Positions 18,226 to 26,654 are shown, counted from the first letter of the stretch. The stretch: DNA of 34,155 bases from Phycisphaerales bacterium (GCA_023135165.1 JAGLTS010000080.1:1-34155); one strand, 5' to 3'. Made by a program: numbers and translations. The notes: a model not told the origin generated them from the letters alone.

Positions 18226-18753
18226 ATGGAACGATCGGAGCTTGCCACGCGGATTGCCGAGGTCGCGCTGCTGCACGGGAGCTTCACGCTCCGCTCGGGA
18301 CGGACGAGCAGCTACTACCTCGACAAGTACCTCTTCTCGACTCGGCCGGAACTGCTGCGCGAGGTCGGCAGGCTGCTCGCTGGGCGCATCGACATGAGCC
18401 AGACTGATCGGCTTGCCGGTGCGGAGCTGGGCGGCATCCCGCTGGTGACGGTCGCGGCGCTCGAGACAGGCCTCCCGACACTGTTTGTGCGTAATCAGAA
18501 GAAGGACTACGGCACGGCCAAGCGATTCGAAGGCGTCCTGAACAAGGGCGACCGTGTCGTGTTCATCGAAGACGTCGCGACGACGGCCGGCCAAGCGATC
18601 GAAGCGGCGCGCGATCTGACCGATGCGGGTGCTGTGATCGTCAAGATCGTGGCTGTCATCGACCGTGAGGAGGGAGCTGCGGAGAACGCTCGCGCTGCAG
18701 GCGTCACGTTCGAGGCGCTCTTCACGAAGACCGATCTCGGCATCCGGGACTGA
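18226..18753 (+). CDS. pyrE: Orotate phosphoribosyltransferase
   Basis: 175 residues. PyrE joins orotate to phosphoribosyl pyrophosphate, giving orotidine 5'-phosphate in pyrimidine synthesis. The PRPP-binding motif is VVFIEDVATTAGQAI. The N-terminal FTLRSGRTSSYYLDKY and the central RNQKKDYGTAKRFEG are typical. The ATG at 18226 is the natural family start; upstream in-frame sequence is a shadow of queD. It lies 43 bp after queD, with no Shine-Dalgarno. Confidence 0.92.
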   Translation: MERSELATRIAEVALLHGSFTLRSGRTSSYYLDKYLFSTRPELLREVGRLLAGRIDMSQTDRLAGAELGGIPLVTVAALETGLPTLFVRNQKKDYGTAKRFEGVLNKGDRVVFIEDVATTAGQAIEAARDLTDAGAVIVKIVAVIDREEGAAENARAAGVTFEALFTKTDLGIRD

Positions 18754-18921
18754 TCGGAGCAAGACAACGTCCCTGCAAGGTGAGCCGTCACGGCTGCGTG
18801 CGTCTCAGCTACCTCGCAGGGCTGCTCGCCCGGCTGTGAGACCACCCTGGCGAGATGCCAAACATTTTACTAACATGTGGCAGAAAGGCGGGCAGAGCGC
18901 CTCGCAACTGCCGGATCGGCG

Positions 18922-18947
18922 CAAAGCCAGCCATGCGATCGGCCGAT
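18922..18947 (+). promoter_or_regulatory. Sigma-28 (FliA)-like promoter
   Basis: CAAAG (18922-18926), 15 bp, then GCCGATGC. The FliA consensus is TAAAGTTT-N11-GCCGATAA, so the spacing is one base longer than ideal and one -35 base differs. Its position upstream of fliD and fliS makes it credible as a flagellar class III promoter. Confidence 0.5.
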
Positions 18948-19001
18948 GCCTCAAGAGTTCGAGGCGATGGACCGCCCGTTTGGAGCAAGCGCCGCTGATT
19001 G

Positions 19002-19009
19002 GCCGATAG
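19002..19009 (+). promoter_or_regulatory. Second sigma-28-like -10 element
   Basis: GCCGATAG is a near-perfect FliA -10, exactly 60 bp after the first. Its -35 region (TGGAG at 18981-18985) is poor. Start of transcription would be near 19016, 30 bp before the small ORF. Confidence 0.4.
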
Positions 19010-19045
19010 TCACATCGGTGGCACGTTCCCGGAAGGAGCCGAGAC

Positions 19046-19219
19046 GTGACCCCATCAGTGGAAGATCAGGCCAAGGCTGCTGAGTCGTACGCCCGCACCC
19101 TCTTCCATCACATGTTGCTCGGTTGGGTACAGGATGTTGCTTTACTGCGCTACGCCAGACTGGATCGCCCCTGCCAACGAGGCACGACGCCGGCCCTTGA
19201 GTTGCGCCGCGCCGCCTGA
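19046..19219 (+). CDS. Small unrecognised ORF behind flagellar-type promoters
   Basis: 57 residues from a GTG, with AAGGAG (19033-19038) 7 nt upstream, one of the better ribosome sites in the window. It lies just downstream of two sigma-28-like promoter sequences and 121 bp before fliD. The middle section (SYARTLFHHMLLGWVQDVALL) could form an amphipathic helix; the rest is basic (RYARLDRP, ELRRAA). I do not recognise the family. It may be a small flagellar or regulatory protein, or a chance frame with a fortuitous ribosome site. Confidence 0.4.
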   Translation: MTPSVEDQAKAAESYARTLFHHMLLGWVQDVALLRYARLDRPCQRGTTPALELRRAA

Positions 19220-19340
19220 TCCGAGCACGGTACGCGATATTCGGCGATCACCCGCCGGACGGCCCGACATCCGCTCCACACATCCGATCCCGCCCTCGCA
19301 TTGGGCATCGCACGGTACGTCCCCTGCCAGGAGCTGAGTT

Positions 19341-22151
19341 GTGGGAACGATCACGTCAGACATCGGCCTTATCAGCGGCATCAACATCAGGCAGCTCATC
19401 GATCAACTCATGGCGATCGAGAGCCGACCGCTTTACCGTGCCGAAGAGCGTATCGCTGCACTCCAGTTCCAGCAGACAGCCTTCCTCGACATCAACGCCC
19501 GCCTGCTCAGCCTCGGAAACCTCGCCGGCGCCTTTCGCGTCTCCAGCATCTTCCAGTCCGCCAAGGCGACATCCTCCGACACGGATGTGCTCACCGCCTC
19601 CGCCAATGAGGATGCAGCCGTCGGAACGTACAACCTCACCGTGCATCGTCTCGTTTCGACGCATCAGGAGATCTCACGCGGTTTCGCGGACAAGGATTCC
19701 GGTGCGATCGGCGCGGATGCCTTCACATTCGAGATCGGGGGCGGGCAGCTCGCTGTCGATACGGAACTGGCGTACCTCAACAGCTCGACGGGCGTCGATC
19801 GAGGCAGCATCAGGATCGAAGATTCCCAGGGCAACAGCGCCACGATCGACCTGTCCACAGCCGTGACCGTGAGCGATGTCATCGAGGCCATCAACAGCGA
19901 CAGCACCCTCGAAGTTACCGCCACTGTCGACGACGATCACTTCGTCATCACCGATGACAACGCCGGGGCTGTCACCGTCTCTGATGTCTATGGCTCCAGC
20001 ACCGCGACGAGCCTCGGTATCGCAGGCTCCGGCACCGGCTCGATCACCGGATCATCCGTCTTCGGCCTGTCTGTCAACACCGCCCTCTCATCACTCAACG
20101 ACGCCACCGGAATACTCATCACGGACGGTGCTGACGGCGCCACCTACGACATGCAGATCACCGTCGGCGGGACATCCGCTCAGATCGCGCTCGGCGAACT
20201 GGTCGACGGCGACGGCGAAGTCGTTCAGGCACGCGCCGTCACGATCGGCGATGTCATCGACCGCATCAACGAGGAACTCGCAGGCTCACTCACCGCCTCC
20301 GTCTCCGCGGATGGCAAGCGACTGGAACTCACAGCGACCAATCCGGCTGACACGATCACCGTCACGGAAATCGGCTCCAGCACGACCGCTCGCGATCTGG
20401 GGATACTCGGCACGGACACCGGCGCCATCACGGGCGATGCGCTCATCGCAGGCCTGAACAGCACGCTTGTCGGTAGCCTCAACGGCGGCTCGGGCCTCGG
20501 TGCCGCCACCGACATCACGATCACCGACCGAGCGGGCAATGCCTTCAGCTCCGCGCTCGATGTTTCCTCCTACGTCTCGGTCGATGCGCTCATTGTCGGC
20601 ATCAACGCTCAAGCCCAGGCCGATGGCGTGAGCGTGACGGCGAGTCTCAACGGGGCCGGCAACGGCTTGCTCATCACAGACACATCCGGCGGCAGCGGGA
20701 ACTTGCAGATCTCCGGCGATGCTGCCGATGCGCTCGGCCTGACCGCTGACGTGGCCGACACGACCGTCGGCTCCGGCAGCCTCCAGACTCGTTATGTCGC
20801 AGAGGCCACGCTGCTCAGCTCGCTCAACGCCGGGCAGGGCGTCGGCACCGGCAGCTTCGTTATCACCGATGCCTACGGCGCCGCATCCACCATCACCGTC
20901 GATGAGGATGTTCAGACCGTCCAGGATCTCATCAGCCTCATCAACAGCAGAGGGATCCAAGTCGAAGCGTCCATCAACGAGAATGGTGACGGCATCCTCC
21001 TCACGGCCACGGACAACGGCGGCGGACCCGGGGCGCTCGTGATGTCGGTCGAGGACAGCGACGGGAGTGTCGCAAGTAAACTCAACCTCGCCGGTGAGGC
21101 GGAGAGCGCCTTGGACAACACGATCGACGGTTCGTTCGAACGGTCCATCGAGTTCGACGACACGGACACGCTGCAAGACATCGCGGACAAGATCAACGCG
21201 GCGAGCGCGGGCGTTCAGGCGGTCATCATCAACGACGGCACCGGCGGGACGCCTTACCACCTCTCGATCGTCTCCGCGTACAGCGGCCGAGCCGGGCAGA
21301 TGACAATCGACACCGGTGATGTGGACATGGGCCTCTCCACACTGACCGAGGCGCAGGATGCGATCGTCTTCTTCGGTTCCTCCAATCCTGCGGATGCCAT
21401 TCTCCTCAGCAGCAGCAGCAACACGCTCGATCAGGCCATCGAAGGCGTCACGATCGACTTGAACAGCACCTCCAGCGAGTCGGTCGAGCTGGTCATCGCG
21501 CGTGACACGTCGAGGATCGAGCAGTCAATCACCGATTTCGTCGATCAGTTCAACGACGTGCTGGGTCGCTTGGATTACTACGATTCCTACGATGCCGACT
21601 CGGAGCAGCGAGGCATTCTGCTCGGCGACCCGACCGTGGCGCGCATGCGATCATCGCTGTACAACACGATCCAGGATGAGGCGTATGGGATCGACTCGCA
21701 GTACACCATGCTGACACAGGTCGGCGTCCGCATCGGTGCGGGCGGGCAACTCGAGTTCGACAAGGATGTGTTCCGCACCGCCCTGGAGAACGACCCGGCC
21801 GGCGTCGCCGATCTCTTCGCCGCCCGTGAAGAGGACACCGAGGATGAGATCGAGATCCTGCCCGGCATCACCACGCCCAACACCGAGACGTCCTTCAGCC
21901 AGCTCGGCGTCGCGGAGCAGATCAAGGAGCTTGCTGAAGACTTCACCAACGCTTACGACGGACTGCTGACGCAGCACGGTAGTAGCATCGACAGCCTGAT
22001 CCGACTGCAACGAGGCGTTATCGAAGACCTGAACGTCAAGCTGGAGAACCGACGAACCTCGCTCGAACGGCAATTCATCGCCATGGAGCAAGCCCTCGCC
22101 GCATTGCAGAGCCAACAGGGCGCCCTCTCGATGATTACCACGGTCGGCTGA
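19341..22151 (+). CDS. fliD: Flagellar filament cap protein FliD, expanded form
   Basis: 936 residues from the GTG at 19341; AGGAG (19329-19333) lies 7 nt upstream. FliD caps the filament tip and folds exported flagellin into place. The N-terminal domain (SGINIRQLIDQLMAIESRPL, then QQTAFLDINARLLSL) and the C-terminal domain with the heptad-rich end (RLQRGVIEDLNVKLENRRTS) are typical. Ordinary FliD proteins are about 450-700 residues. The extra length is a middle section of repeated modules, each with a 'hook IN'-like strand-helix motif: VSDVIEAINS (about 176), IGDVIDRINE (300), VDALIVGINA (413), VQDLISLINS (526) and LQDIADKINA (611). These modules would protrude from the cap. fliS follows 51 bp later. 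Confidence 0.92.
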   Translation: MGTITSDIGLISGINIRQLIDQLMAIESRPLYRAEERIAALQFQQTAFLDINARLLSLGNLAGAFRVSSIFQSAKATSSDTDVLTASANEDAAVGTYNLTVHRLVSTHQEISRGFADKDSGAIGADAFTFEIGGGQLAVDTELAYLNSSTGVDRGSIRIEDSQGNSATIDLSTAVTVSDVIEAINSDSTLEVTATVDDDHFVITDDNAGAVTVSDVYGSSTATSLGIAGSGTGSITGSSVFGLSVNTALSSLNDATGILITDGADGATYDMQITVGGTSAQIALGELVDGDGEVVQARAVTIGDVIDRINEELAGSLTASVSADGKRLELTATNPADTITVTEIGSSTTARDLGILGTDTGAITGDALIAGLNSTLVGSLNGGSGLGAATDITITDRAGNAFSSALDVSSYVSVDALIVGINAQAQADGVSVTASLNGAGNGLLITDTSGGSGNLQISGDAADALGLTADVADTTVGSGSLQTRYVAEATLLSSLNAGQGVGTGSFVITDAYGAASTITVDEDVQTVQDLISLINSRGIQVEASINENGDGILLTATDNGGGPGALVMSVEDSDGSVASKLNLAGEAESALDNTIDGSFERSIEFDDTDTLQDIADKINAASAGVQAVIINDGTGGTPYHLSIVSAYSGRAGQMTIDTGDVDMGLSTLTEAQDAIVFFGSSNPADAILLSSSSNTLDQAIEGVTIDLNSTSSESVELVIARDTSRIEQSITDFVDQFNDVLGRLDYYDSYDADSEQRGILLGDPTVARMRSSLYNTIQDEAYGIDSQYTMLTQVGVRIGAGGQLEFDKDVFRTALENDPAGVADLFAAREEDTEDEIEILPGITTPNTETSFSQLGVAEQIKELAEDFTNAYDGLLTQHGSSIDSLIRLQRGVIEDLNVKLENRRTSLERQFIAMEQALAALQSQQGALSMITTVG

Positions 22152-22202
22152 TCCGAAGCAAAGCGCATTACAGCCGGTTTCGCCTGAAAGGGCTGCCGGG
22201 TG

Positions 22203-22688
22203 ATGACCGATACCTCATCCACCATGCCAGACACAGCCGCCAACGCGTATCTCCGATCCAAGGTCATGACGGCCCGGCCGGAGGAGCTTCGCCTGATGCT
22301 CCACGACGCCGCCCTCCGCTTTGCTCGGCAGGGCCGCGACGCGCTTGGGCGCAAGGACTTCGAGTCGGTCTACGAGAGTCTCAAGAACGCCAAGAGCATT
22401 CTCCTGGAGTTCACAAGCACGCTGGATCATGCGCGCCAGCCCGATCTGTGCGAGAAGCTCACGGCACTGTACACGTACATGTACACAAGGCTGGTCGATG
22501 CAGGCGTCGAGAAGGACCCCGCCATCATTGATGAGGTCATCACGCTTCTCGAATACGATCGTGAGACATGGGTCATGCTCATGGATCAACTGGCGGAGGA
22601 TCGCAAGCAAGGCGTCGCCGACGCGCAACCCGCATCATCCGCCGAGCCGCCCTCCGACATCGGCGCCACGCTCAGCATTGAGGGCTGA
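22203..22688 (+). CDS. fliS: Flagellin export chaperone FliS
   Basis: 161 residues. FliS binds the C-terminus of flagellin in the cytoplasm and prevents premature polymerisation. The opening ANAYLRSKVMTARPEELRLM matches the family pattern (Y..s.v.ta.p.eli.mLydgal), followed by four amphipathic helices. The C-terminal about 25 residues (Ala/Pro/Ser-rich) are an extra tail. A GTG at 22200 immediately precedes the ATG at 22203 and could also be used; no clear Shine-Dalgarno decides between them. Flagellin itself is not in the window. Confidence 0.9.
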   Translation: MTDTSSTMPDTAANAYLRSKVMTARPEELRLMLHDAALRFARQGRDALGRKDFESVYESLKNAKSILLEFTSTLDHARQPDLCEKLTALYTYMYTRLVDAGVEKDPAIIDEVITLLEYDRETWVMLMDQLAEDRKQGVADAQPASSAEPPSDIGATLSIEG

Positions 22689-22721
22689 CCCAGTCCCATG
22701 TGATGCGCCTCGACAAGATCG

Positions 22722-23447
22722 TCACGTCAGGATCATCCGAATGGTCATGCCGATGATGCCGCCGATCATGCCACCGACGTTGGCGGCGATGTGTGCGAGC
22801 ACCGGCAGGAGCAGGCTCTCGGTCTTCTCGCGGTAGTATGCGGCGACCAGGCCGGTTGCAGTCGTGAACATCACGACAAAGACAACCGTCAGCGCGTCAA
22901 CATCAGCCTGGATGATCGACAGGTGCAGCGCACCGAAGAACAGACCGGATGCGATGACGGGTCGGCTGAGCTTGCCGATCCCGAGATTCACCATTCGGCG
23001 CCGATGGTCGTCCATCCAGCTCTGGACCATGCTGCGCGCGAAGATTTCCTCGGTGATTGACGACCACAGCCACACGCCGAGGATGATCTGCAGCAGTGAG
23101 CCCATGCCGCCGACGGAACCCATTCCCTTGGCAGGCGTAAGCACAACAAGAAGCGCGCCGGCCACGCCCGCCGCGCCGCCGAGCGCGATCGCGAGTACGT
23201 AGTCCAGCCAGTGCGCTCGCGGCCATCTCCAGCCGTACTGCGCCGCTGTCCTGCCTCGCAGCACATATGCGTCGACGCCCACAACAGCCAACGCGACCAG
23301 GGCGAGCAGCGCCTTGAACATCGCGGCGGGCCACGCTCCGCCGTCGATCCCGCAGGCACGGCAGCCGAGGCCGGTGACTTCCCGGCAGGCGATGAACACG
23401 CCCACGCCTACCAGGCACGCGACAACAGGTGAAAAGCGGATCTTCAT
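22722..23447 (-). CDS. CPBP-family intramembrane metalloprotease
   Basis: 241 residues from the ATG at 23447, with GGAG about 13 nt upstream on the minus strand. Several hydrophobic segments are visible. The three CPBP/Abi motifs are present: E133-E134-xxx-R138 (TEEIFARS), F171-xxx-H175 (FFGALH), and H219-xxx-N223 (HIAAN). Relatives include Rce1-type CAAX prenyl proteases and bacterial proteins linked to bacteriocin immunity and envelope maintenance. The substrate here is unknown. The gene converges on fliS with a 33-bp gap. The first 13 codons of the longer frame (to 23486) are not needed. Confidence 0.85.
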   Translation of the reverse strand: MKIRFSPVVACLVGVGVFIACREVTGLGCRACGIDGGAWPAAMFKALLALVALAVVGVDAYVLRGRTAAQYGWRWPRAHWLDYVLAIALGGAAGVAGALLVVLTPAKGMGSVGGMGSLLQIILGVWLWSSITEEIFARSMVQSWMDDHRRRMVNLGIGKLSRPVIASGLFFGALHLSIIQADVDALTVVFVVMFTTATGLVAAYYREKTESLLLPVLAHIAANVGGMIGGIIGMTIRMILT

Positions 23448-23797
23448 GGTGGTGCTTCTCCGTCTCTGATGTGTAACGGATCGCATGTCACGGGTTGCAC
23501 CACATGCGCAGCGACCTGCGCACCGTTGCGGGATCGCTCAAAAGCCCTGTGTTGCTCATGCACGGCCCAACCCTCCACCGTACGCACATCGCAGCCTCGC
23601 CTGGCAAGGCGAGGTTCTCAAGGCCCGTGTCGCGGATCTCGACGAGAAGCCGCCTGTCGTGCATCCACTCCAGGCGCGGAACTTGGAATCTCCGCTTGGA
23701 TATCGCGGGAGGGGGGTTACACTCATATGTGAATGGCCGGGCGACGGAGCCTGGTAGAGTCATCTGATGAATGTCGGTTCAAACGGAGGAGACGAAC
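23448..23797 (+). other. Intergenic region before the first propeller/dockerin gene
   Basis: 350 bp. The left part shows nothing I can assign. From about 23667 it is the 5' flank of the tandem duplication, carrying the promoter (23696-23723) and leader that recur before the second copy. About 16 differences were counted by eye in 134 aligned bases (23667-23800 against 25303-25436). Confidence 0.5.
23696..23723 (+). promoter_or_regulatory. Promoter of propeller/dockerin gene A
   Basis: TTGGAT (23696-23701), a 16-bp spacer, and TACACT (23718-23723). The same elements at the same spacing occur before copy B, while the spacer itself has diverged, which supports function. Confidence 0.5.
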
Positions 23798-25144
23798 ATG
23801 CGATATCTCATGCTGCTTCTTGCCGCGGCTGCATCAGCCGTGAGCACTGCCCCGGCCCACGCCGATTTCGGTGACCAACTCTTCAAGCTCACCGCCGACG
23901 ATGCCGCCGCTGGAGACTCGTTTGGCCGGTGTGTCGCGCTCGGGGACAACGTCGTGGTGGTCGGCGCGGATGGTGATGACGACGCGGGCACAGACTCCGG
24001 CTCGGCGTACGTGTTCGACGCCACGACCGGCCTGCAGCTTCACAAGCTCACGGCCGACGACGGCGCCATTGGAGACGAGTTCGGCTACTTCGTGGCCGCC
24101 AGCAGCAGCATCGCCGTGGTTGGCGCGCCCAGTGACAACGACGCGGGCTCCGATTCCGGCTCGGCGTACGTGTTTGACACGAACACCGGCCAGCAGCTTC
24201 ACAAGCTTACGGCCAACGATGGCGCCGAGTACGACCGGTTCGGCTGGTCCGTGGCCGTCAGCGGCAACATCGCGGTAATCGGCGCATTCGGGGATGACGA
24301 CGCCGGCACGAATTCCGGGGCGGCCTACGTGTTTGACGTCACCACCGGCCAGCAATTGCGTCGGCTCACCGCCAATGACGCCTCCTCCTACGACGCTTTC
24401 GGTTACTCCGTAGCGCTGGCCGGCAATATCGCGATCATCGGAGCCCCGGGTGCTGACGGTGTGATCGGCTTTACCGGGGCGGCCTACGTGTTTGATGTCA
24501 CCACCGGCCAGCAGCTTCGCAAGCTCTTCGCCGGGGACGGCGCCGACGCGGACCATTTCGGCGAGAGTGTCGGGATGAGCGGCGATATCGCTATCATCGG
24601 GGCGCCTTGGGACGATGATGCAGGCGAGTATACCGGCTCGGCATACGTGTTCGACATCACGACCGGCCAGCAGCTTTACAAGCTCACGGCCGACGACCTC
24701 GCCGAAGAGGACCACTTCGGCTGTTCCGTTGCCCTCAGCGGCAGCACGGCCGTCGTCGGCGCTTTTTACGATGACGATGCGGGCGTCAGTTCCGGGTCGG
24801 CCTATGTCTTCAACGCTACGACCGGTCAGCAGGTTCGGGAGTTCACTGCCGACGATGCGGCGCAGGCCGATCAGTTTGGCGTAAGCGTCGCGATCAGCAA
24901 CGACGTGGTTGCTGTCGGCGCGTTTGGCGATGACGATGCGGGCGGCAATTCCGGCTCGGCATACCTGTTCGACGCCGCACCATGCCCCGGCGATCTGGAT
25001 GGTGACTATGACACCGACCAGTCGGACCTCGGCTTACTGCTCTCCGCGTACGGCATCGACGACGGCGGCGACCTCGACGGCGATGGTGACACGGACCAAT
25101 CAGACCTCGGCATCCTGCTCGGCGACTACGGCTGCGGGACATGA
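23798..25144 (+). CDS. Secreted seven-blade FG-GAP propeller with dockerin (copy A)
   Basis: 448 residues from the ATG at 23798; GGAGGA (23785-23790) lies 7 nt upstream. The frame is open to 23771, but the signal peptide (MRYLMLLLAAAASAVSTAPAHA) begins here. Seven repeats of about 53 residues follow, each of the form KLTADDGA..D.FG.SVA.SG..AVVGA..DDDAG..SGSAYVFD.TTGQQ. This is the FG-GAP_2-like pattern, and seven copies suit a closed seven-bladed propeller. A two-repeat dockerin fills about residues 395-448 ([28 protein letters not shown]) and ends in YGCGT. No catalytic residues are apparent; a surface or matrix-binding role is inferred. Paralogue of the gene at 25434. Confidence 0.86.
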   Translation: MRYLMLLLAAAASAVSTAPAHADFGDQLFKLTADDAAAGDSFGRCVALGDNVVVVGADGDDDAGTDSGSAYVFDATTGLQLHKLTADDGAIGDEFGYFVAASSSIAVVGAPSDNDAGSDSGSAYVFDTNTGQQLHKLTANDGAEYDRFGWSVAVSGNIAVIGAFGDDDAGTNSGAAYVFDVTTGQQLRRLTANDASSYDAFGYSVALAGNIAIIGAPGADGVIGFTGAAYVFDVTTGQQLRKLFAGDGADADHFGESVGMSGDIAIIGAPWDDDAGEYTGSAYVFDITTGQQLYKLTADDLAEEDHFGCSVALSGSTAVVGAFYDDDAGVSSGSAYVFNATTGQQVREFTADDAAQADQFGVSVAISNDVVAVGAFGDDDAGGNSGSAYLFDAAPCPGDLDGDYDTDQSDLGLLLSAYGIDDGGDLDGDGDTDQSDLGILLGDYGCGT

Positions 25145-25433
25145 CGCGCTGACTACCTGCAGGAGTGTTACTGACGGGACCCGCTCCGCTTCGTGTCATC
25201 CGAGGCGTGGCGCTTCGTGAATCTGCGCAGTTATGCGTCGATGCGTTGAGGGTGTGGCGAATCTGGCTGCGGTACTCGACGAAACCACCTGTTACGCACC
25301 TAACTCCAGGCGCGGAACTTGGAATCTCCGCTTGGACATCGCGGGGATGGAGTTACACTCGTATATGAGTGGTCGGGCGACGGAGCCTGGCAGAATCATC
25401 TGGTGAATGCTGGTTCGAACGGAGGCGACGAAC
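25145..25433 (+). other. Spacer between the two propeller genes
   Basis: The left part (to about 25208) is the 3' flank of copy A and matches 26655-26718. The right part (from about 25303) is the 5' flank of copy B, with the promoter. No gene or terminator hairpin with a T-tract is visible between. Confidence 0.5.
25332..25359 (+). promoter_or_regulatory. Promoter of propeller/dockerin gene B
   Basis: TTGGAC (25332-25337), a 16-bp spacer, and TACACT (25354-25359), equivalent to the promoter of copy A. Confidence 0.5.
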
Positions 25434-26654
25434 ATGCGATATCTCATGCTGCTTCTTGCCGCGGCTGCATCAGCTCTGAGCGCCACTCCGACCCACGCCG
25501 ACCTCGGCGATCAACTTGCCAAGCTGCTCGCCAGCGACGGCGCAGAGGGCGATGAGTTCGGCTACTCCGTCGCGATCAGCGGCGCCACCGCCATCGTCGG
25601 GGCTAACGGCGACGGCGACAACGGCGACGAGTCCGGCTCGGCGTACCTCTTCGACACGACGACGGGCCAGCAGCTCGCCAAGCTCCTCCCCAGCGACGGC
25701 GCGGCGTACGACTGGTTCAGCTGGTGCGTCGCGATCAGCGACACCACCGCCATCGTCGGGGCCATGGGGGATAACGACAACGGCGAGCTCTCCGGCTCGG
25801 CGTACCTTTTCGACATTACAGATTCCACGAACCCCACGCAGATCGCCAAGCTGCTGCCTAATGACGGCGCGGAGTGGGACAATTTCGGCATCTCCGTCGC
25901 GATCAGCGGCGCCACTACCATCGTCGGAGCCCCCGGGGACGACGACAACGGCATCGAGTCCGGCTCGGCCTACCTCTTTGACACGACCACGGGCCAGCAG
26001 CTCGCCAAGCTCCTTCCCAGCGACGGCGCGGAGGGAGACCTCTTCGGCATCTCCGTCGCGATCAGTGGCGCCACTGCCATCGTCGGGACCTTAGACGACG
26101 ACGACAACGGCATCAGCTCGGGCTCGGCGTACCTCTTCGACATTTCAGATTCCACAAACCCCACGCAGATCGCCAAGCTGCTGCCTAATGACGGCGCGGC
26201 GGGTGACTACTTCGGCGGGTCTGTCGCGATCAGAGGCGCTACCGCCATCGTCGGGGCTAACGGTGACAGTGACAACGGCACCCAATCCGGCTCGGCGTAC
26301 CTCTTCGATATTTCAGATTCCACGAACCCCACGCAAATCACCAAGCTCCTCCCCAACGACGGCTCGGGGAGCGACCGCTTCGGCTGCTCCGTCGCGATCA
26401 GCGGTGTCACCGCCATCATCGGGGCATACGGCGACGACGACAACGGCGGGGCCTCCGGGTCGGCGTACCTGTTCGATGCGAGCGGCGCGCCATGCCCCGG
26501 CGATCTGGATGGTGACTATGACACCGACCAGTCGGATCTCGGCTTACTACTCTCCGCGTACGGCATCGACGACGGCGGTGATCTCGACGGCGACGGTGAC
26601 ACGGACCAGTCTGACCTCGGCATCCTGCTCGGCGACTATGGCTGCGGGACATGA
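25434..26654 (+). CDS. Secreted six-blade FG-GAP propeller with dockerin (copy B)
   Basis: 406 residues from the ATG at 25434; GGAGG (25421-25425) lies 8 nt upstream. Signal peptide and dockerin are almost identical to copy A. The core has six repeats of the form AKLLPSDGA..D.FG.SVAISGATAIVGA..DDDNG..SGSAYLFD, clearly related to but distinct from copy A. Blade linkers alternate between TTGQQL and the longer DSTNPTQI (blades 1-5: short, long, short, long, long). Repeats are also similar at DNA level, so blades were duplicated recently. Six blades against seven suggests loss, or a propeller closed differently. It probably faces the cell surface; the ligand is unknown. Confidence 0.86.
   Translation: MRYLMLLLAAAASALSATPTHADLGDQLAKLLASDGAEGDEFGYSVAISGATAIVGANGDGDNGDESGSAYLFDTTTGQQLAKLLPSDGAAYDWFSWCVAISDTTAIVGAMGDNDNGELSGSAYLFDITDSTNPTQIAKLLPNDGAEWDNFGISVAISGATTIVGAPGDDDNGIESGSAYLFDTTTGQQLAKLLPSDGAEGDLFGISVAISGATAIVGTLDDDDNGISSGSAYLFDISDSTNPTQIAKLLPNDGAAGDYFGGSVAIRGATAIVGANGDSDNGTQSGSAYLFDISDSTNPTQITKLLPNDGSGSDRFGCSVAISGVTAIIGAYGDDDNGGASGSAYLFDASGAPCPGDLDGDYDTDQSDLGLLLSAYGIDDGGDLDGDGDTDQSDLGILLGDYGCGT

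Larger units (their letters stand above)
18754..19045 (+). other. Promoter-rich intergenic region before the flagellar genes
   Basis: 292 bp with no supported gene. It contains an imperfect hairpin with an AT-rich loop (18856-18882: TGCC-AA-ACAT paired with ATGTGGCA) and two sigma-28-like promoter sequences 60 bp apart, listed separately. The hairpin has no T-tract, so it is a weak terminator candidate for pyrE. Confidence 0.45.
23667..25208 (+). repeat. Tandem gene duplication, copy A
   Basis: The unit consists of promoter, leader, signal peptide, propeller, dockerin and 3' flank. The 5' portion aligns to copy B without gaps at an offset of 1636 (ATG 23798 against 25434), and the dockerin plus 3' flank at an offset of 1510. 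The propeller cores between them differ in sequence and blade number. Confidence 0.85.

Noticed and set aside
18881-18960. GCGCAAAGCC, reminiscent of the c-di-GMP-I riboswitch core
   Set aside because: The remaining conserved elements and stems of that riboswitch are not found. The CAAAG fits a sigma-28-like -35 better.
19019-19034. TGGCACG, a perfect sigma-54 -24 element
   Set aside because: The matching -12 position reads CGGAA rather than TTGCA or TTGCT, so it is not a sigma-54 promoter.
23834-24715. 293-codon minus-strand frame opposite the copy A propeller gene
   Set aside because: It is a repeat-driven shadow frame; its own repeats only mirror the propeller blades.
23798-26654. Repeated units suggesting a CRISPR-like array
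   Set aside because: The repeats are in-frame protein blades of about 160 bp with coding constraint, not short repeats with unique spacers.
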